A DNA stretch of 64,000 nt from Hepsetus odoe (GCA_017165825.1 CM029386.1:3196950-3260949), one strand, 5' to 3'; positions 12,304-24,874 are shown, counted from the stretch's first letter. Numbers and translations are program-made. The notes: generated by a model not told the origin, from the sequence alone.

Positions 12304-12658
12304 AACAGAGATAGTTAGACTGGCAGACAGAGATAGACAGACAGACATACCGACAGACAAACAGAGACAGATAAACTGGCAGACAGAGATAGACAGACAG
12401 ACAGACAGACCGACAGACAAAGAGAGATAGATAGACTGGCTAGACAGATAGACTAGATAGATAGACAGACAGACAGACAGACAAACAGAGATAGTTAGAC
12501 TGGCAGACAGAGATAGACAGACAGACAGACCGACAGACAGAGATAGACAGACTGGCAGACAAAGATATACAGACAGACAGACCGACAGACAAACAGAGAT
12601 AGATAGACTGGCAGACAAAGATAGACAGACAGACATACAGAAAGATAGACAGACAGAG
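12154..12658. repeat. (TAGA)n / (CAGA)n tetranucleotide tract
   Basis: About 140 bp of nearly pure TAGA with GATC interruptions is followed by a compound CAGA/TAGA tract. There a unit of about 60 bp (agatagactggcagacagag-like) recurs five or six times as a higher-order repeat. Confidence 0.95.
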
Positions 12659-14439
12659 ATCTAATTTTCAGTTCACCCCTATAATGTCAAGTTTCAGAGG
12701 ATTGGTTATTTTTGTTGCATGAACAAGATAAGGTTGAAAACAAAAAGGAAGAGTACAAAGAAATGACAAATCATACAAACTGATAGCATGTCAAGGCTAA
12801 TTGTTTTATATGGGTCTGTTCTATAAGACCATTTTTTCCAGTGAGAAAAAATTGCTATTGCCTGCACCATCTGAAAAAGCCATGTAACCTTCCTTCAAGT
12901 TGAAAGGAAAACTCCGCCCCTTGGGTCTGGCGCAGTGCCCCCTACGGTGACTTTACATAAACACTCATACTTCAGGGAAAACTGGGCCCTTGGCAAATTA
13001 TCCCAAACAATGACGTGCAGCGTCAAAGAAATCCAAAGCTGTGGGAAAGGAAATAAACACTGAGACGGAGAAAGGTTTCTCTTGGGCTTCGAGTCCCAAA
13101 AGACCAATGCTTGAGTTGACCTTCTCCAGCTTTTGAGAAGGACACAGGTGCAAAACTCGAAGCGGTCCAGTTCCTGGCTGATTATCCCATCGCTGCTTGG
13201 AAACCTTGCTTCAGAATTTACTTAAGCATGGAACCAACCCAGCACAAGCAGAGGCATCTGGTCTCGCCAAGTACCCGTCATCCACGTGGAAGGAAAGCAA
13301 TGTTATTGCTTGTAGGAATAGTACATTCCTGGCGGGAAAGTCCATGTAAATGATTGAAGTGCAAGCTGAAGCTCATCTGTTCTGCCAACAAGCAGAGCCT
13401 TGACTTGAAAGCCCGCTTTAATTATGCAATCAAATCTCGAGCACAACCTCCTCGTCTTCCCAAGGCACACCTGTGGTCAGAAACGAAATCCTTTGGCCTT
13501 CATCTGTCCACCAAACTCAGCGGCATACCTTCCAACATAACCAGCTGTGATATCCTGATGTACCTCCAGAAGATAGGCTAGGACATGGTGCCCTGGGGAA
13601 TCTCGTTCTCCCTGCAAGCTGTTGGACCAAGAACGAAAATGAGTATTAAACTCAAGAGTCCATCTTCCACACAAAGTGCCTTCGAGGTCTGTTATGGAAC
13701 ATTTCGACCTGACCGGATTTGGCATCGGTGTCTTCCACATGCCTTGCGGAAACTCAGCGCTGCCAACCATGAAATGCAAATAGCTCATTCATTGCTTTGA
13801 TTACATTTCTCCACAAACCTCCATGGTAAATTTACCAGGAAAGGACAGCCCTTCCAAATAATGCTAATAAACCATTCCAGTATGGATATCAGTAGGTATG
13901 TACTTCAAAATAATGCCCCTCTTTGATGTTCCACAAGCCACAAAGATCAGATCTGACCTCAGGCACCAGTAATGGTGTAGAAAAGGCACTAATTTTATGG
14001 TGAGATTGGGTCTTCTCTAGTAAACAGATTTGCTCAACCAAGAGAACTGCAACTTGGCTGTACCATAGAGGTTCTTTGCTGCCATAGGAGAACATCAGAT
14101 TAGCGAGATGCCCCAGAGAATCTGTTGATGGATGGTTCTTATAGGTTGAATGTTCTTAAAGGTACTTGAAGGTTGAAGGTTCTTCAGATTTATACGTCAC
14201 AGGCTCTTTATGGAACTCTTCCATGGCATTGCTCACAAGGGAACCCTTGTGGAACAATGGCTGGTGAGCAAGTTGACGGACCAACCATGTTTGCTTTTGA
14301 GATTTTAGGATATTGCTCTGACCCCTTCACAAACAAAAAGGAACAATAAACTACTTTCTGATCTAACGAAGCAGAAAATTCTAGGATCTGGAGTAGCTGC
14401 AATGTTGCTATCTTGGTCTGATTGTGCTAGGATGTGAAT
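12659..14439. other. No gene seen; comparatively unique, GC-richer block at 12895-13800
   Basis: The 103-codon antisense frame at 13477-13788 resembles no family I know and lacks convincing splice context. The block could hold conserved non-coding sequence. Confidence 0.45.
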
Positions 14440-14448
14440 CTTTTGTGA

Positions 14449-14713
14449 AAGTGAAAAAGTGAAAGTGACAACCCTTGTCATTGCGAGGTCACGGCACAGC
14501 ACACATGAACCACAACGAAATTGGACCTCTGCATTTAACCCATGCACACTCAAACCCGTGCAGCAGTGGGCAGCTATTGAAAGCGCCCGGGGAGCAGTGA
14601 TGGGGACGGTACTTTGCTCAAGGGTACCTAAGGGCAATCTATTGGGAAGGGGTTTGAACCCCGATCCTCCGATCATGCGGCTAACACCCTAACCGCTAGG
14701 CCACCGCTGCCCC
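14449..14713 (-). mobile_element. tRNA-derived SINE, family 1, complete
   Basis: The minus strand starts ggggcagcggtggcctagcg, has a B-box-like ggttcaaaccc, the core gtaccgtccccatcactg, and ends cactttcactttcac. Flanking direct repeats cttttgtga (14440-14448 and 14713-14721) are probable target duplications. Confidence 0.88.
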
Positions 14714-14721
14714 TTTTGTGA

Positions 14722-15324
14722 CATCACAACTGTGATGAGTTCAAAAAGCACAGCTCTGGAACATGTTCAGAGGGTAGGCTCTCTTTATTGGCCTTGAATG
14801 TCATTTCTGAGCATGAAATAGTGATCACAATGTGCAAACAAGAAACATGAGATGCATTTTTAAACCAACAATCCTCCTTGGGTCTTTATTTTCAGTGTTG
14901 AACTTTGCCCAACACAGTTGTCAATCTAAAACTGGCATCAGCAGTAAGAATGTCAATCATGTTTTGCATGTTAATAGGAATGAAGCACCTGAACCGCTAA
15001 CAGTTTTCCTCTATCCACTAGCAGCGGGAGCAGCTTGGGCGACTGCAGGAGGCATTGCATCTGCCCCACGCCAACTACGGACCATGCCGGCACCAAGCAC
15101 GCCCACCTGCCAGTCGCTTCTCTTCCCCCAGTGTGAAATCGGTACACAGACCAATAACACGGCTCTGCCTGCCCGGATCAACAACCATCAAAGAAGATCC
15201 TGCACATGTATTAATGAGGGAGGGGCACTTCAGCAAAGCATGAAAAAGAATCTCCAAGCAGTTTGTTTACTCTCGAAAGAACATCCTGCTCAGATCTGGA
15301 AATATGTGGGAAAGTCAGAATAAC
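14722..15324. other. No gene seen
   Basis: A 163-codon plus-strand frame (14832-15323) crosses this stretch but shows no domain, hydrophobic pattern or splice structure. Confidence 0.5.
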
Positions 15325-15935
15325 CTTACAATACAACCACCACCACCACCAGTAATACTACCACCAGCACCATCACCATCATCATTACCAGTACTACTAC
15401 CACCACCAGTACCAGTACTACTACCACCCCACCCACCACTACAACCACCATCACCACCACTACAACCACCATTATAACCACCACCATCACCACTACCGCT
15501 ATAACCTTCACTACTACCATCACCACCACCACTACAATTACCATTATAAAAAACACCACTAACAGTACTACCACCACAACCACCACCAATACTAATACTA
15601 CCACCCCAACCACCACTACAACCACCATCACCACCACTACAACCACCATTATAACCACCACCATCACCACCACTGCTATAACCACCACCACCACAAGCAC
15701 CACCACCAGTACTACTACCACCACACACACCACTACAACCACCACCATAATAACCATCACAACCAGTACTACCACCACAACCACCACACTGTAACTGCCA
15801 TTATTAATACTACCACCACCACCACCATCACCCCACTAGTATCTCACTATAACCACCCCCGCTTTAACTCCCACCACCACCAGTACTACTAGCATCACCA
15901 GTACTACTACCACCACCACCACTTTTCTATTAGTA
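15325..15935. repeat. (ACC)n / (ACT)n trinucleotide tract
   Basis: About 600 bp consists almost wholly of ACC, ACT, ATC and AAC triplets. It includes a longer duplicated segment (caaccaccatcaccaccac, twice, about 175 bp apart). It lies next to the L2 fragment. Confidence 0.95.
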
Positions 15936-15979
15936 GTAGTAGTTCATTATTAGCTTATACAATTGTAATTACTGTAATT

Positions 15980-17205
15980 TACTGCTAACCTACAAAGCCT
16001 TAAATGGCCTCGCTCCCGAGTATCTCACCGAGCTTATTTCTAGCTATGACCATTCACGCTCACTTAGATCACAAGGCGTTGGTTTTCTAACAGTTCCCAG
16101 AATTTTGAAAACAACAAGAGGGGGAAGAGCTTTTCAGTCAAAGCCCCTCGTCTCTGGAACAGTCTTCCAGCTACTGATTCGGGACTCAGACACACTCACA
16201 GTATTTAAGTTCAGGCTAAAGACTTACCTGTTTAGTCAGGCTTTTAGTAATTACTTTTCCATTTAGTTAAAAAGGTTCAGACCCACACCCCTCCTTATGA
16301 CCCTTTAAGAAGGGAAAATAATGGAGGGAGTCAGATAGATGAGCAAAAACAGGCCCAACCAGGTCGGGAATGATATGCGAAGTCCCGTACATCATTCTTT
16401 CTTTGCTCGACTATCCAATGAGGATAGACTTAATGATTCACATAGGCCATTGACAGGTGGTAACACTAAACAAGCATCGGCCCGTGCCACTGCCTTGATC
16501 TTCCTACCCCAAACCTCCCAGTCTATTGGGACGGGGGATGGGGAAGTCATTGTATCTTCCAAACATCTAAGCTTAACACAAGTCAGGTTGTAATAGGAGT
16601 CACATACTGCATTCTTTAAACTTATGTTTTGAATTCACTGTACAGACCGTATCTAATTCCTTTTCTCTTTGTTTAAGGTGGGTGGCTGTCCACCTGTGTG
16701 GTGGATGGCTTGGGTGTTTCTTGAGGGCAAGTCAGTCAATCTCCGTGAGGGTCTCCTGAGTTCCATGCAGCTGCTATCTGCAAAACTACCTTCAGATCAG
16801 CTCCATCAGATTGGCTCTTCTGCAGGAGCTGCTGCTACAAAGATTAAAGCTTCCCCCACTCAAACAGAGCTTCCACCATTAGATCATCAACCTCCAATTG
16901 CAGTCAACAGTGGACTATTTTACTTTTACTGGAACGTATTTACTGGAAACTACCATTATACAGGGTTCTACTCTATCTTTCTTTTCTTTTATTTCAGGTG
17001 TCAACCAGAGGAGGACGGGTTCCCCTTTTGGGTCTTGGTCTCTCCCAAGGTTTCTTTCCCATATTTGGGGAGTTTTTCCTTGCCTCTGTCGACCTAGGCT
17101 TACCCAACTGGGGCTTGGAACGGATTCTAAGAAGCTGCTTTGTGACAACAACAGTTGTAAAAAGCGCTTTTTTAATAGCGCTTATAAATAAAGTTGACTT
17201 GACAA
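15980..17205 (+). mobile_element. L2-clade LINE 3' end
   Basis: The end of an RT frame reads LLTYKALNGLAPEYLTELIS, then SLRSQGVGFLTVPR, GGRAFQSKAPRLWNSLP and FKFRLKTYLFSQAF, before a TAG near 16264. The 3' UTR has the family motifs ccagaggaggacgggttcc, gagtttttccttgcctctgt and cagttgtaaaaagcgctttt, and ends ataaagttgacttgaca. The element is strongly 5'-truncated. Confidence 0.88.
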
Positions 17206-17270
17206 ATTGTTTTTTATTTTTATGTGTGGCAATTATTATTATTATTGTTTTTATGGTTAAAATAACCATA

Positions 17271-17440
17271 GGCAGAGGTGGCCTAGTGGTCAGGGAGCAG
17301 CCCCAGCATCGGAAGATTGTGGGTTCAATTCCCTCACAAGTAGGTTGCCCTGAGGTACCCTTGAGCAAGGTACTGCCCCCGTCACTGCTCCCCTGGCACT
17401 TTCAATAGCTGCTTAAGCATGACACAGAACATTTCACAAT
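17271..17440 (+). mobile_element. SINE family 1, 3'-truncated
   Basis: The head ggcagaggtggcctagtggt and gtgggttcaattccctcac B box are followed by ttgagcaaggtactgccccc. The distal part is missing. It sits 65 bp behind the L2 3' end. Confidence 0.85.
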
Positions 17441-18086
17441 GTATTTCTGATGAAGAGGCTGTGGGAATACAAAAAAAAAAAACAATAATAAAAAATGAAC
17501 ATGGCGAACTAAATTAAAAGAAAACATTGTTCTTGCCCGATTCAAGCCACAGTGTGGCTCTGTGTGTTGTGCACCGCCACCCTGCTGGTGCCCCGCCACC
17601 TGCCGACATGCAGAGGAGCCAAAACGTGCCCATTCCTGCCAGACTTGATTACTCTACAACCTGCTGTCGCATGTACGAAAGCTGCCGGATTCTGGGACGG
17701 GACATCCCTGCTCAATAAATCTGTGCTTCTCTGTTGTGGACTATGTAGTCAGCCATCTGTGAGCAGGGGCTGTAGAAAAAAAAGTGACTTGGCTCACGGG
17801 GGAAATCGCCGTCAATTTGGAAAACAACAAAAGGTTTGAAAGATGTGAGGATAATGCAGCTGGCTGAGCAATAAAAGTATGGAACGTGTGATACAGGCCG
17901 TGTAAAAAGAACCGAGTTATGTTCGTCCACAGCAGATTTTCCCAAAATCCTAAGATGAGGATAAGGTTTTGTTCTCTTCTGGAAAAAAAAAAGGAACTTA
18001 ACAAAGGGAAATGGAGGTAAAGTACAAAAGCACCTGTTCTTTATTGAAGTATCAACTAATGATACTTTTCCTTGCGTCTGGCTTTA

Positions 18087-18345
18087 GGCAGCAATGGATT
18101 AGTGGTTAGGGACTAGGCCCCAGGATTGGAAGGTTGTGGGTTTGAATCCCAGACCAGTAGGTTGCCCTGAGGTAACCTTGAGCAAAGTACCGTCCCTGTC
18201 ATTGCTCCCTGGGTGCTTTCAATAGCTGCCCCCTGCTGTACGTGTTTGTGAGTGTGTGGGTAAAATGCAGAGGTGTCATTTCGTTGTGGCTCACTGTGTG
18301 CTGTGCCGTGTTTCACAATGACAAGAGTAGTCACTTTCACTTTCA
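18087..18345 (+). mobile_element. SINE family 1, complete
   Basis: It runs from ggcagcaatggattagtggt through gtgggtttgaatcccagacc and ccctgggtgctttc to tagtcactttcactttc. Confidence 0.9.
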
Positions 18346-18539
18346 ATCCAAAAGATTCCCCTCACAATTTCAGGTGATTTCAGGTTTCTATCACCAGAAA
18401 TGAAAAATCCTCCCTCCAAGACCTGAACAGGAAGTTGTGAGATGTTAGGATGTTTGCTTGGGGGTTTGGGGGTTAGATGTTTGGCTCCAGGGTGAGAATA
18501 ACTCTAACTCTATAGATCTGGGCCGCTAATCCACAGTTT

Positions 18540-18672
18540 AAACCTTTCAGAGGTCGCCACAGAAGATCATCCTTCTCCATATCTTCCTGTCCCCTGCATC
18601 TTCCTCTTTCACTCCGACCATAAACCTCCATCAACCTCCTTTTCTCCTCGTTCTTGGCTACATCTTCAACAT
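18540..18672 (-). mobile_element. RTE 3' fragment cut off by a SINE
   Basis: The minus strand carries the RTE end (gaggtcgccacag, rc) and PKRR-region coding with a small deletion. It stops where a tRNA-derived SINE begins at about 18671. Confidence 0.75.
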
Positions 18673-18855
18673 GGGGTCGCAGTGATCTAGTGGTAGAGTG
18701 CTTGCCTGCAGACCTATGGCTCAAGAGGTCCCAGGTTCAAATCCCACCTCTAGCACTACCACCACTGGGTCCCTGAGCAAGACCCTTAACCCTGAATTAC
18801 TCCAGAGGAACTGTCCCTGTAATTAGAACATGGAAGTCACTTCACTTCACTTCAG
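18671..18855 (+). mobile_element. tRNA-derived SINE, different family
   Basis: The tRNA-like head has cagtgatctagtggtagagt (A-box region) and ccaggttcaaatcccacc (B box), followed by gagcaagacccttaaccct. It interrupts an RTE fragment. Confidence 0.75.
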
Positions 18856-20031
18856 CTCATTCAGCCTGTCTCAGTGACATACACACACGCATACACACTG
18901 CAGCTGCTTGCCATGTGTTAGTCAAACACATCAGGAAGCAGATAATAACACATGCTGTTTGGATTGTTCTGCAAACTGCTTGAACAGCTATAAAACTTTA
19001 GAAGAAGTTTTCTTTATCGTCAACTCAGGTAACGGCGAGCAAGGTGACTACAAAGTTGGGGGGCTGCAGCTGCTCGGTGCTTCATCACCGTGTGTCTAAT
19101 GCTGGTGCAGGCGATGTGCTAATTAAAGAGGGGCTGTGTGGCCTGGTGGTTCGTCTCAGAGGAACAAGCTAATTAAAGAGCTGACACGAGATGGAGGGAC
19201 ACACACTGCCTCCCGCTGACTCAAAGGGTCTCGCCGTGGCAGGCGTTATTCGAAGCACACGGGTCTGAATAGGTCAGTTTGGATGCAAAGAGCCACAAAG
19301 GTCATCCACCAATAGTTTTACATACCAACGGTACGCTAGGTCACCTGCATTTGGACTTGCCTTTTAATCGGAAACAGCCGCCACATGCAGTAAACCTGAT
19401 TTTTACAGTTAGTAAATAACAGATGTAGCATTAATAAACTAGTTAGAGTTAGTAAATGTTAATGGAGTTCAATGCTAAAAATGTTCTGAGTAAAGGAATG
19501 CTGTTTTCATCTCACGTTGCTAAGAGTGCAGGCTGGTCCCTTTCTATTGATGGGATACAGGATGTGGATAAACTGTGCAAAGGGTCTAAACCAAGCAAGC
19601 ATGCACTTACATGGTAGATCCACACGTTTCTGAGACAATTATGCCAACCAGAGACATGGTAAGCATAGAGAAACTCCTTGAGACAGGTCCTTCACATGCG
19701 AACAGTCACACCTAGGGGGCAGTTTAACATTTCCAGTCTACCTGAAGTGGACTAGAAACCAGAGCACCTGAAGAAAAGCAGTGCAGAACTTCACACAGAA
19801 ACCTGTGTATCTGGGTATCACACCCAGGACCTTCTCACTGCCACCATGCTGCACTTTATACTAGATATTTCTGCCACACAGCAAGGTTGCTGACATGATT
19901 GAGTAAACGCGAGCCCCAAAGCTCAGTCACATCTCCTTGTCTTGCCCTGTCACAATGTCCCCTGCTGATCCCTCACTACACTGAAAGAGCCACTTGGGCA
20001 ACTGCATCAAAGCCTGGCTTCTTTTTCTTGC

Positions 20032-20033
<2 letters not shown>
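18856..20033. other. No gene seen; homeodomain-type motifs at 19117 and 19168
   Basis: The 13-mer gctaattaaagag occurs twice, about 50 bp apart, in a relatively GC-rich block (19010-19270). The rest is unique. Confidence 0.45.

Positions 20034-20092
<59 letters not shown>
20034..20092. repeat. (CA)n microsatellite
   Basis: About 29 uninterrupted CA units. Confidence 0.98.
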
Positions 20093-20095
<3 letters not shown>

Positions 20096-20483
20096 ACGGA
20101 CTCAAGGCTGGCTCTGTTCGGAGCCCCTGAGGCTGCCATGGAGTTTAAATGATGCAGAATAATCTTCTTTCACTCTCTGCAGTACACAAAGGCAGTGGAG
20201 TGATATGTGACAGAGAAGCTGGAGCTGGGAGAACACACTCTGCAGGACAAAAGCAAACCTCTGGCAACTGGCAGCTCTCCGAGTCATCCCACGGAACTCT
20301 GGCAGAATAATTAACATGCTTTCCTGTCATACATGGACCACCAGATTATTGTAGACACAAAAGGGGGCTTCTCCCAGTGCCCTCTCTTTTACAAAATCAC
20401 ATAAATGCGCCATCCACTTTATTGGAAACGTCTAAAAATGACTTCCCCTGACCTCTTTATAAGATCTAAGTGCTATATATATA

Positions 20484-20850
20484 CACAGTACTGTGCAAAA
20501 GTTTTAGGCAGGTGTGCAAAAAATGCTGTAAACAAAGAATGCTTTAAGAAATATAAATGATTGTTTATTTTTAGCAATTTACAAAATGCAAAGTGAGCGA
20601 ACAAAAGAAAAATCTAAATCAAATCAATATTTGGTGTTACTACCTTTTACCTTCAAACCAGCATCAGTTCTTCTGGCCCCCACAGAGCCCTGATCTCAAC
20701 ATCATCCAGTGTGTCTGGATTACATGAAGAGACAGAAGGATGTGAGGAAGCCTACATCCACAGAAGATCTGTGGTTAGTTCTCCAAGATGTTTGGAACAA
20801 CCTACCAGCTGAGTTCCTTCAAAAACTGTGTGCAAGTGTACCTACACATG
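20484..20850 (+). mobile_element. Tc1-like element, internally deleted, copy 1
   Basis: It begins at the terminal motif cagtactgtgcaaaagtttt. After about 185 bp of end sequence it jumps to coding for WPPQSPDLNIIQ, a transposase catalytic-domain motif, then decays with stops. No matching right terminus is present. Confidence 0.75.
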
Positions 20851-20875
20851 GGTGTATATATATTTATATATATAT

Positions 20876-21102
20876 ACAGTACTGTGCAAAATTTTAGGCA
20901 GGTGTGGAAAAAATGCTGTAAACAAAGAATGCTTTCAGAAATGGAAGTGTTAATCATTTATTTTCATCAATCAACAAAATGCAGTGAATGAACAAAAGAG
21001 AATCTAAATCAAATCAATATTTGGTGTGACCACCCTATGCCTTCAAAACAGCATCAATTCTTCTAGGTACACTTGCACACAATTTTTGAAGGAACTCGGC
21101 TA
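20876..21102 (+). mobile_element. Tc1-like element end, copy 2
   Basis: A second copy of the same terminus (cagtactgtgcaaaatttt, then aatatttggtgtgaccaccc) follows in direct orientation. Its last 36 bp (21065-21100) are an inverted copy of 20808-20843 with two mismatches. It is bounded by TA repeats. Confidence 0.75.
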
Positions 21103-21554
21103 TATATATATATATACACCCATGTGTAGGGTTTTAGGCCATTGTGTTAGAAATCCAGTTGACGTTGACCACATTTGACCCATGTCAATCTTTGGTCAGA
21201 CTCTGAGACAGGAACACTGTTGCCCAGAAATTATCTGGGGCTGCATGAGTGAATCAGGACAAGCAAGACTGACTGGGAATTTGACACACTGCTAGGCTGA
21301 GACTGGTCCATCATCATAACCAGCCAAGAGAGGCTCTGTAGTCAGAGGTTGACCATTGATTAAGGTCTAGAGGTTGGCCAGCACAAGCTGTGCATCAACA
21401 GATGGGCTGCCATCTCTGTACACCAGCACTGAGGGGGTTCTGATGGCAGTTGAGAAAGAGCAGTTTAGCTGTGAAATGAATGAGTTATAATGTGCTAAAT
21501 GCCACCCAGCTCAGGACAAGGCTGTTACCGTTACCATTATGAATAAGTCTTGAG

Positions 21555-21960
21555 TCCCTCATTTTTTTTTTACTGGGAATCATCATGTTGGAGCAAAAAT
21601 ACTGTTCAATGTTCAAATACTGTTCAATGATTTTCAGACTTTTCAGATTTTCAGATTGGTTTTATATTTGGCACTGAGATTCATTGAAAGAAATGGGTTG
21701 TAGGCTGCAAAGTATCTAAATATACAAGGTTCTAGATAAAGCCAAGCACTTTATAGCAGTAAACTAATCACCTGAACATCTGAAATCATCTGCTTCTGTT
21801 TTTTCACCACTTCATGTCTAAAGTTAGACGCGTTGTTCTGCTTGAAGGTTTAGATGTAGATCACTGTGTAGATTAACCAACACAAAACAATCAAACTGCT
21901 CAGGTACAGAGACTGGACTGAAAATGAGAGACAACAACACTGTCCTTCAGCAAGATCTGT
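21555..21960 (+). repeat. Unclassified interspersed repeat, family A copy 1
   Basis: It shares ggttctagataaag, ctaatcacctgaacatc, agatcactgtgtagattaac, caatcaaactgctcaggtac and agagactggactgaaaa with copies at 24.9 and 47.7 kb. No coding, tRNA head or TIR was recognised. Confidence 0.8.
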
Positions 21961-23952
21961 AAAACTGTTCCTCAGCAAGACTTTAAGAATATAAGAAAGT
22001 CTGAATCTTTGGGAGAAATTGTGAAGAAAAGAGGGCTTGGCTCAAGAATGTTGCACAGAATTGTAGCACCTGTTATGTCAATGTTATGTAGCAGTGGTAA
22101 TGCTAGCATAACCAAAGATGGACACCCAAATTAGAACCCATACATCATGTTTTTTGACACTTTTACACTTTCGCTGATGAAGGATTAGTGTAGGATCAGT
22201 CTAGTGCTCAGCAACTGTGATTGCATTTATATTGTCAGTGTCCCTTCTGTGGTGATGCCCCTTACCAGTTTTTGGACAACAGTGGTCCTGTAAAAGCACT
22301 ATAAGTTTGTGGGAGCACATTAAGGTTGCTGGAAAATTAATGTGACACATGGATTCTGCAGGATGGGACTCTTGTTGGAACGCTCCCGGTTTAGGCCCGG
22401 AGTCTTGGTCTCGGCTCCGATGGTACAGTTGCCAGGTATTCATTAAAACCACTCTTGTGCACCTTAAACCTCCCACTAGAAGGTCTCCCCACGAACCTGC
22501 TGCCTGTTTGGTGCTCCTTAATTGGACCATTAGAGAGAGACGAAAGCGAGACTGCAGTATAATTTCTTCCAAATCTGCAAATCTGGTTCCTGTGGAAGAG
22601 AGAAGCATCACTGAAACTGGTAGCAAGAGATGCTGATGAGGGTTTTGGTACCATTTCAACTTGCAGCTCGGCTTACATTCGGAAGAACTAACAGAAACAC
22701 AATTCAACATGAACTTTGCTCATGAGTTGACTCCTTGCTTGTAAATGATTTACAATCTGTCCTAAACTGGCTCATGGACTTGCCCTTAATTGACTACCAA
22801 CTTGACACAGACCAAATGATTTGATTCGCTGATGATGACTTCCATCTTAACTTGCCTTAAAATGGCTCATCATGCATAATCATCCATTATCCGACTCATG
22901 AATCCACTCAGAAGTGCTCTTAAGTGACTCACGACTTGGCTTCAAAAGTTCAGGCTAAGCTCGCCTAACAGTTTGCTCCAACAAACAAGACGTTGATGGG
23001 AGTTATTACCCTCGAACGGCCCAAAAAGAAGTAAAAACCAGTTTTAGCATCTGCTAAATATGCAGACAACAAAACATTTTTGTTTGGGCAACTTATTATC
23101 ATCCCATTAATTGTTGTCACTTTCTTTCGTGTTCACTGATATACTTCAGGTTCCCTGTTGTTGCCAAATATGACCGAACTGATTGAACGCCAGGTATTGG
23201 CGCCAGATTAGGAGCCTTCACAGCTTCAGAGACATGGTTTGGTGGATGTTATCCCCAATCCACCACTGTCCTGAATCGTTTCAAACTTCAGCTGGCACTC
23301 CATAATACGTGGTAAAAGGGTCCCGAAGGCCTTAACAAATACGAGAAGTTGATCGGTTGGAATTGCGGCTGAAATCCCTTAATGAATATTTGTTCTCTGC
23401 TCGTCGTTATGCGGCCTTCCGGGCTGTGTTCGCATTCGCAATCAGGTAAAGGAAGCCCCTCGCACACATACGAGACACACACACCATCACTAATTAACTG
23501 CCTTCCCCAAACAAATTACTGCGCAGAGATAACGGCATCTGTGAACTGGCACGGAAGGCGCCTGGCGGAGCAGCGCAACGGCATGCCAAGGAATTACGGA
23601 GTCAAATGAAAACGAAAATGCAGCTGCCAAAGCAAGAAGAGCTCTGAGTGCCGGCCAAGAAAAGCACGATGTGGGATCGAGGGGTTTGCGATTCGAAAGA
23701 CGAAGCCGCTGGAGGGACAAGTCAAGAGTTGCTGAGTTACCATGACTGCTTGTTCGCAGCAAAGATAGAAGAAGAGGATTCTACAGCAGTTTCGGTGTAG
23801 CATTTCAGTGCCCTACTATTCTAGAGGATGCCACCATCCCGCGAGGAGTCATGACACGTGCATTGACCTTTCAACTGACGTCTATAAACCACTTATCCAA
23901 CACATTTCCATCAATCTCATAGCCTTCACTAAACATGATTTCACCCCTGTCA
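21961..23952. other. No gene seen; CpG-containing unique block at 23300-23750
   Basis: The 169-codon frame at 22201-22710 has no recognisable domain. The 23300-23750 block has a base composition unlike the flanks and may be conserved non-coding DNA. Confidence 0.45.
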
Positions 23953-24110
23953 GGGAGCTGCAGTGACCTAATATTTGAGGACTAGGCTCTACAATCAGAA
24001 GGCTATGGGTTTAAGTCCCAGGCCAGAAGTTTGCCCTGAGGAGCCATCAGGAACCCCAACACTGCTCCCCATGCACTGGAGGTATAGGTTGTTGTTGATA
24101 GTTCATGGTT
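23953..24110 (+). mobile_element. SINE family 1, decayed
   Basis: Elements gctgcagtgacctaat, gggtttaagtcccaggcc and ttgccctgagg identify it. The tail is lost. Confidence 0.65.
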
Positions 24111-24874
24111 CTGTTTTGGTCCACAGCATGCTGTGCTCACCACGAACCCTTCTCCTGATCATCCACATGATTCCCTGGTACAGCTTTAAGTGTGAACTCC
24201 CTCAACATTGTGTCAAGGATCAAGCCAGTCTGTTGTCAGGAGGTCTACAAAGGTGCTGTGAGGCCGTACAAACTAATTGCTCATATGAAGTCATCCCACA
24301 CATCCCTCCAAGAATGTGGTCAGGTTAACAGAAGGTGTATTTGGGGAATATTTAGAACCTGACACCCCCAACACTTTTCAGCCACATCACAACCATTGCA
24401 GCTAAGAGTTATGCCTAGGCACACACTGACCTCAACAAGGCCTTAGGGGCTTCCTAATGGAGCAGACCTATGCCATCATTTAAAGAGTGTCCTGCATAAA
24501 CAAGAGAGTGGAGATGAGAGTGGTGAATATACTCTGACAGGCTTTGGCTCCAGATGTTCTCATACACACAAGGGGCAAGGATGGCACACTTGCATGCACA
24601 TCCTCGCAGAAAGAGACCGATTCAAAGCACCGATGGAATCTATGGACTATACTTGTAGTGTCAGTAGACCATGCTGCTTTAAAACTCACTCATTTTCTGA
24701 GCTGCTTGTCCTCACAGACATGTGAGTTATCGACATAGTGAGATATGAATCATTAGTGAGTTCAGTTCAGGGGAAAGTAAAATATGAGGGCTTTTCCTGG
24801 ACTATAATTCAGATCTGGTGGAGATCTGGAGGTGCTGCTATGTGTGCTGTGAAAAACATTTGAGACTCTCATTT

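Noticed and set aside
12148..12636. A 162-codon frame of SVCLSVYLSI repeats
   Set aside because: It is a translation of the GATA/GACA tract and has no gene structure.
14832..15323. A 163-codon plus-strand frame
   Set aside because: No recognisable domain or promoter, and its sequence looks random.
15315..15787. Long antisense frames rich in Gly/Ser or Val
   Set aside because: They are translations of an ACC/ACT triplet tract, open in every frame by composition.
22201..22710. A 169-codon antisense frame
   Set aside because: It has no domain, no hydrophobic or repeat pattern, and no splice context. An overlapping frame exists on the other strand.
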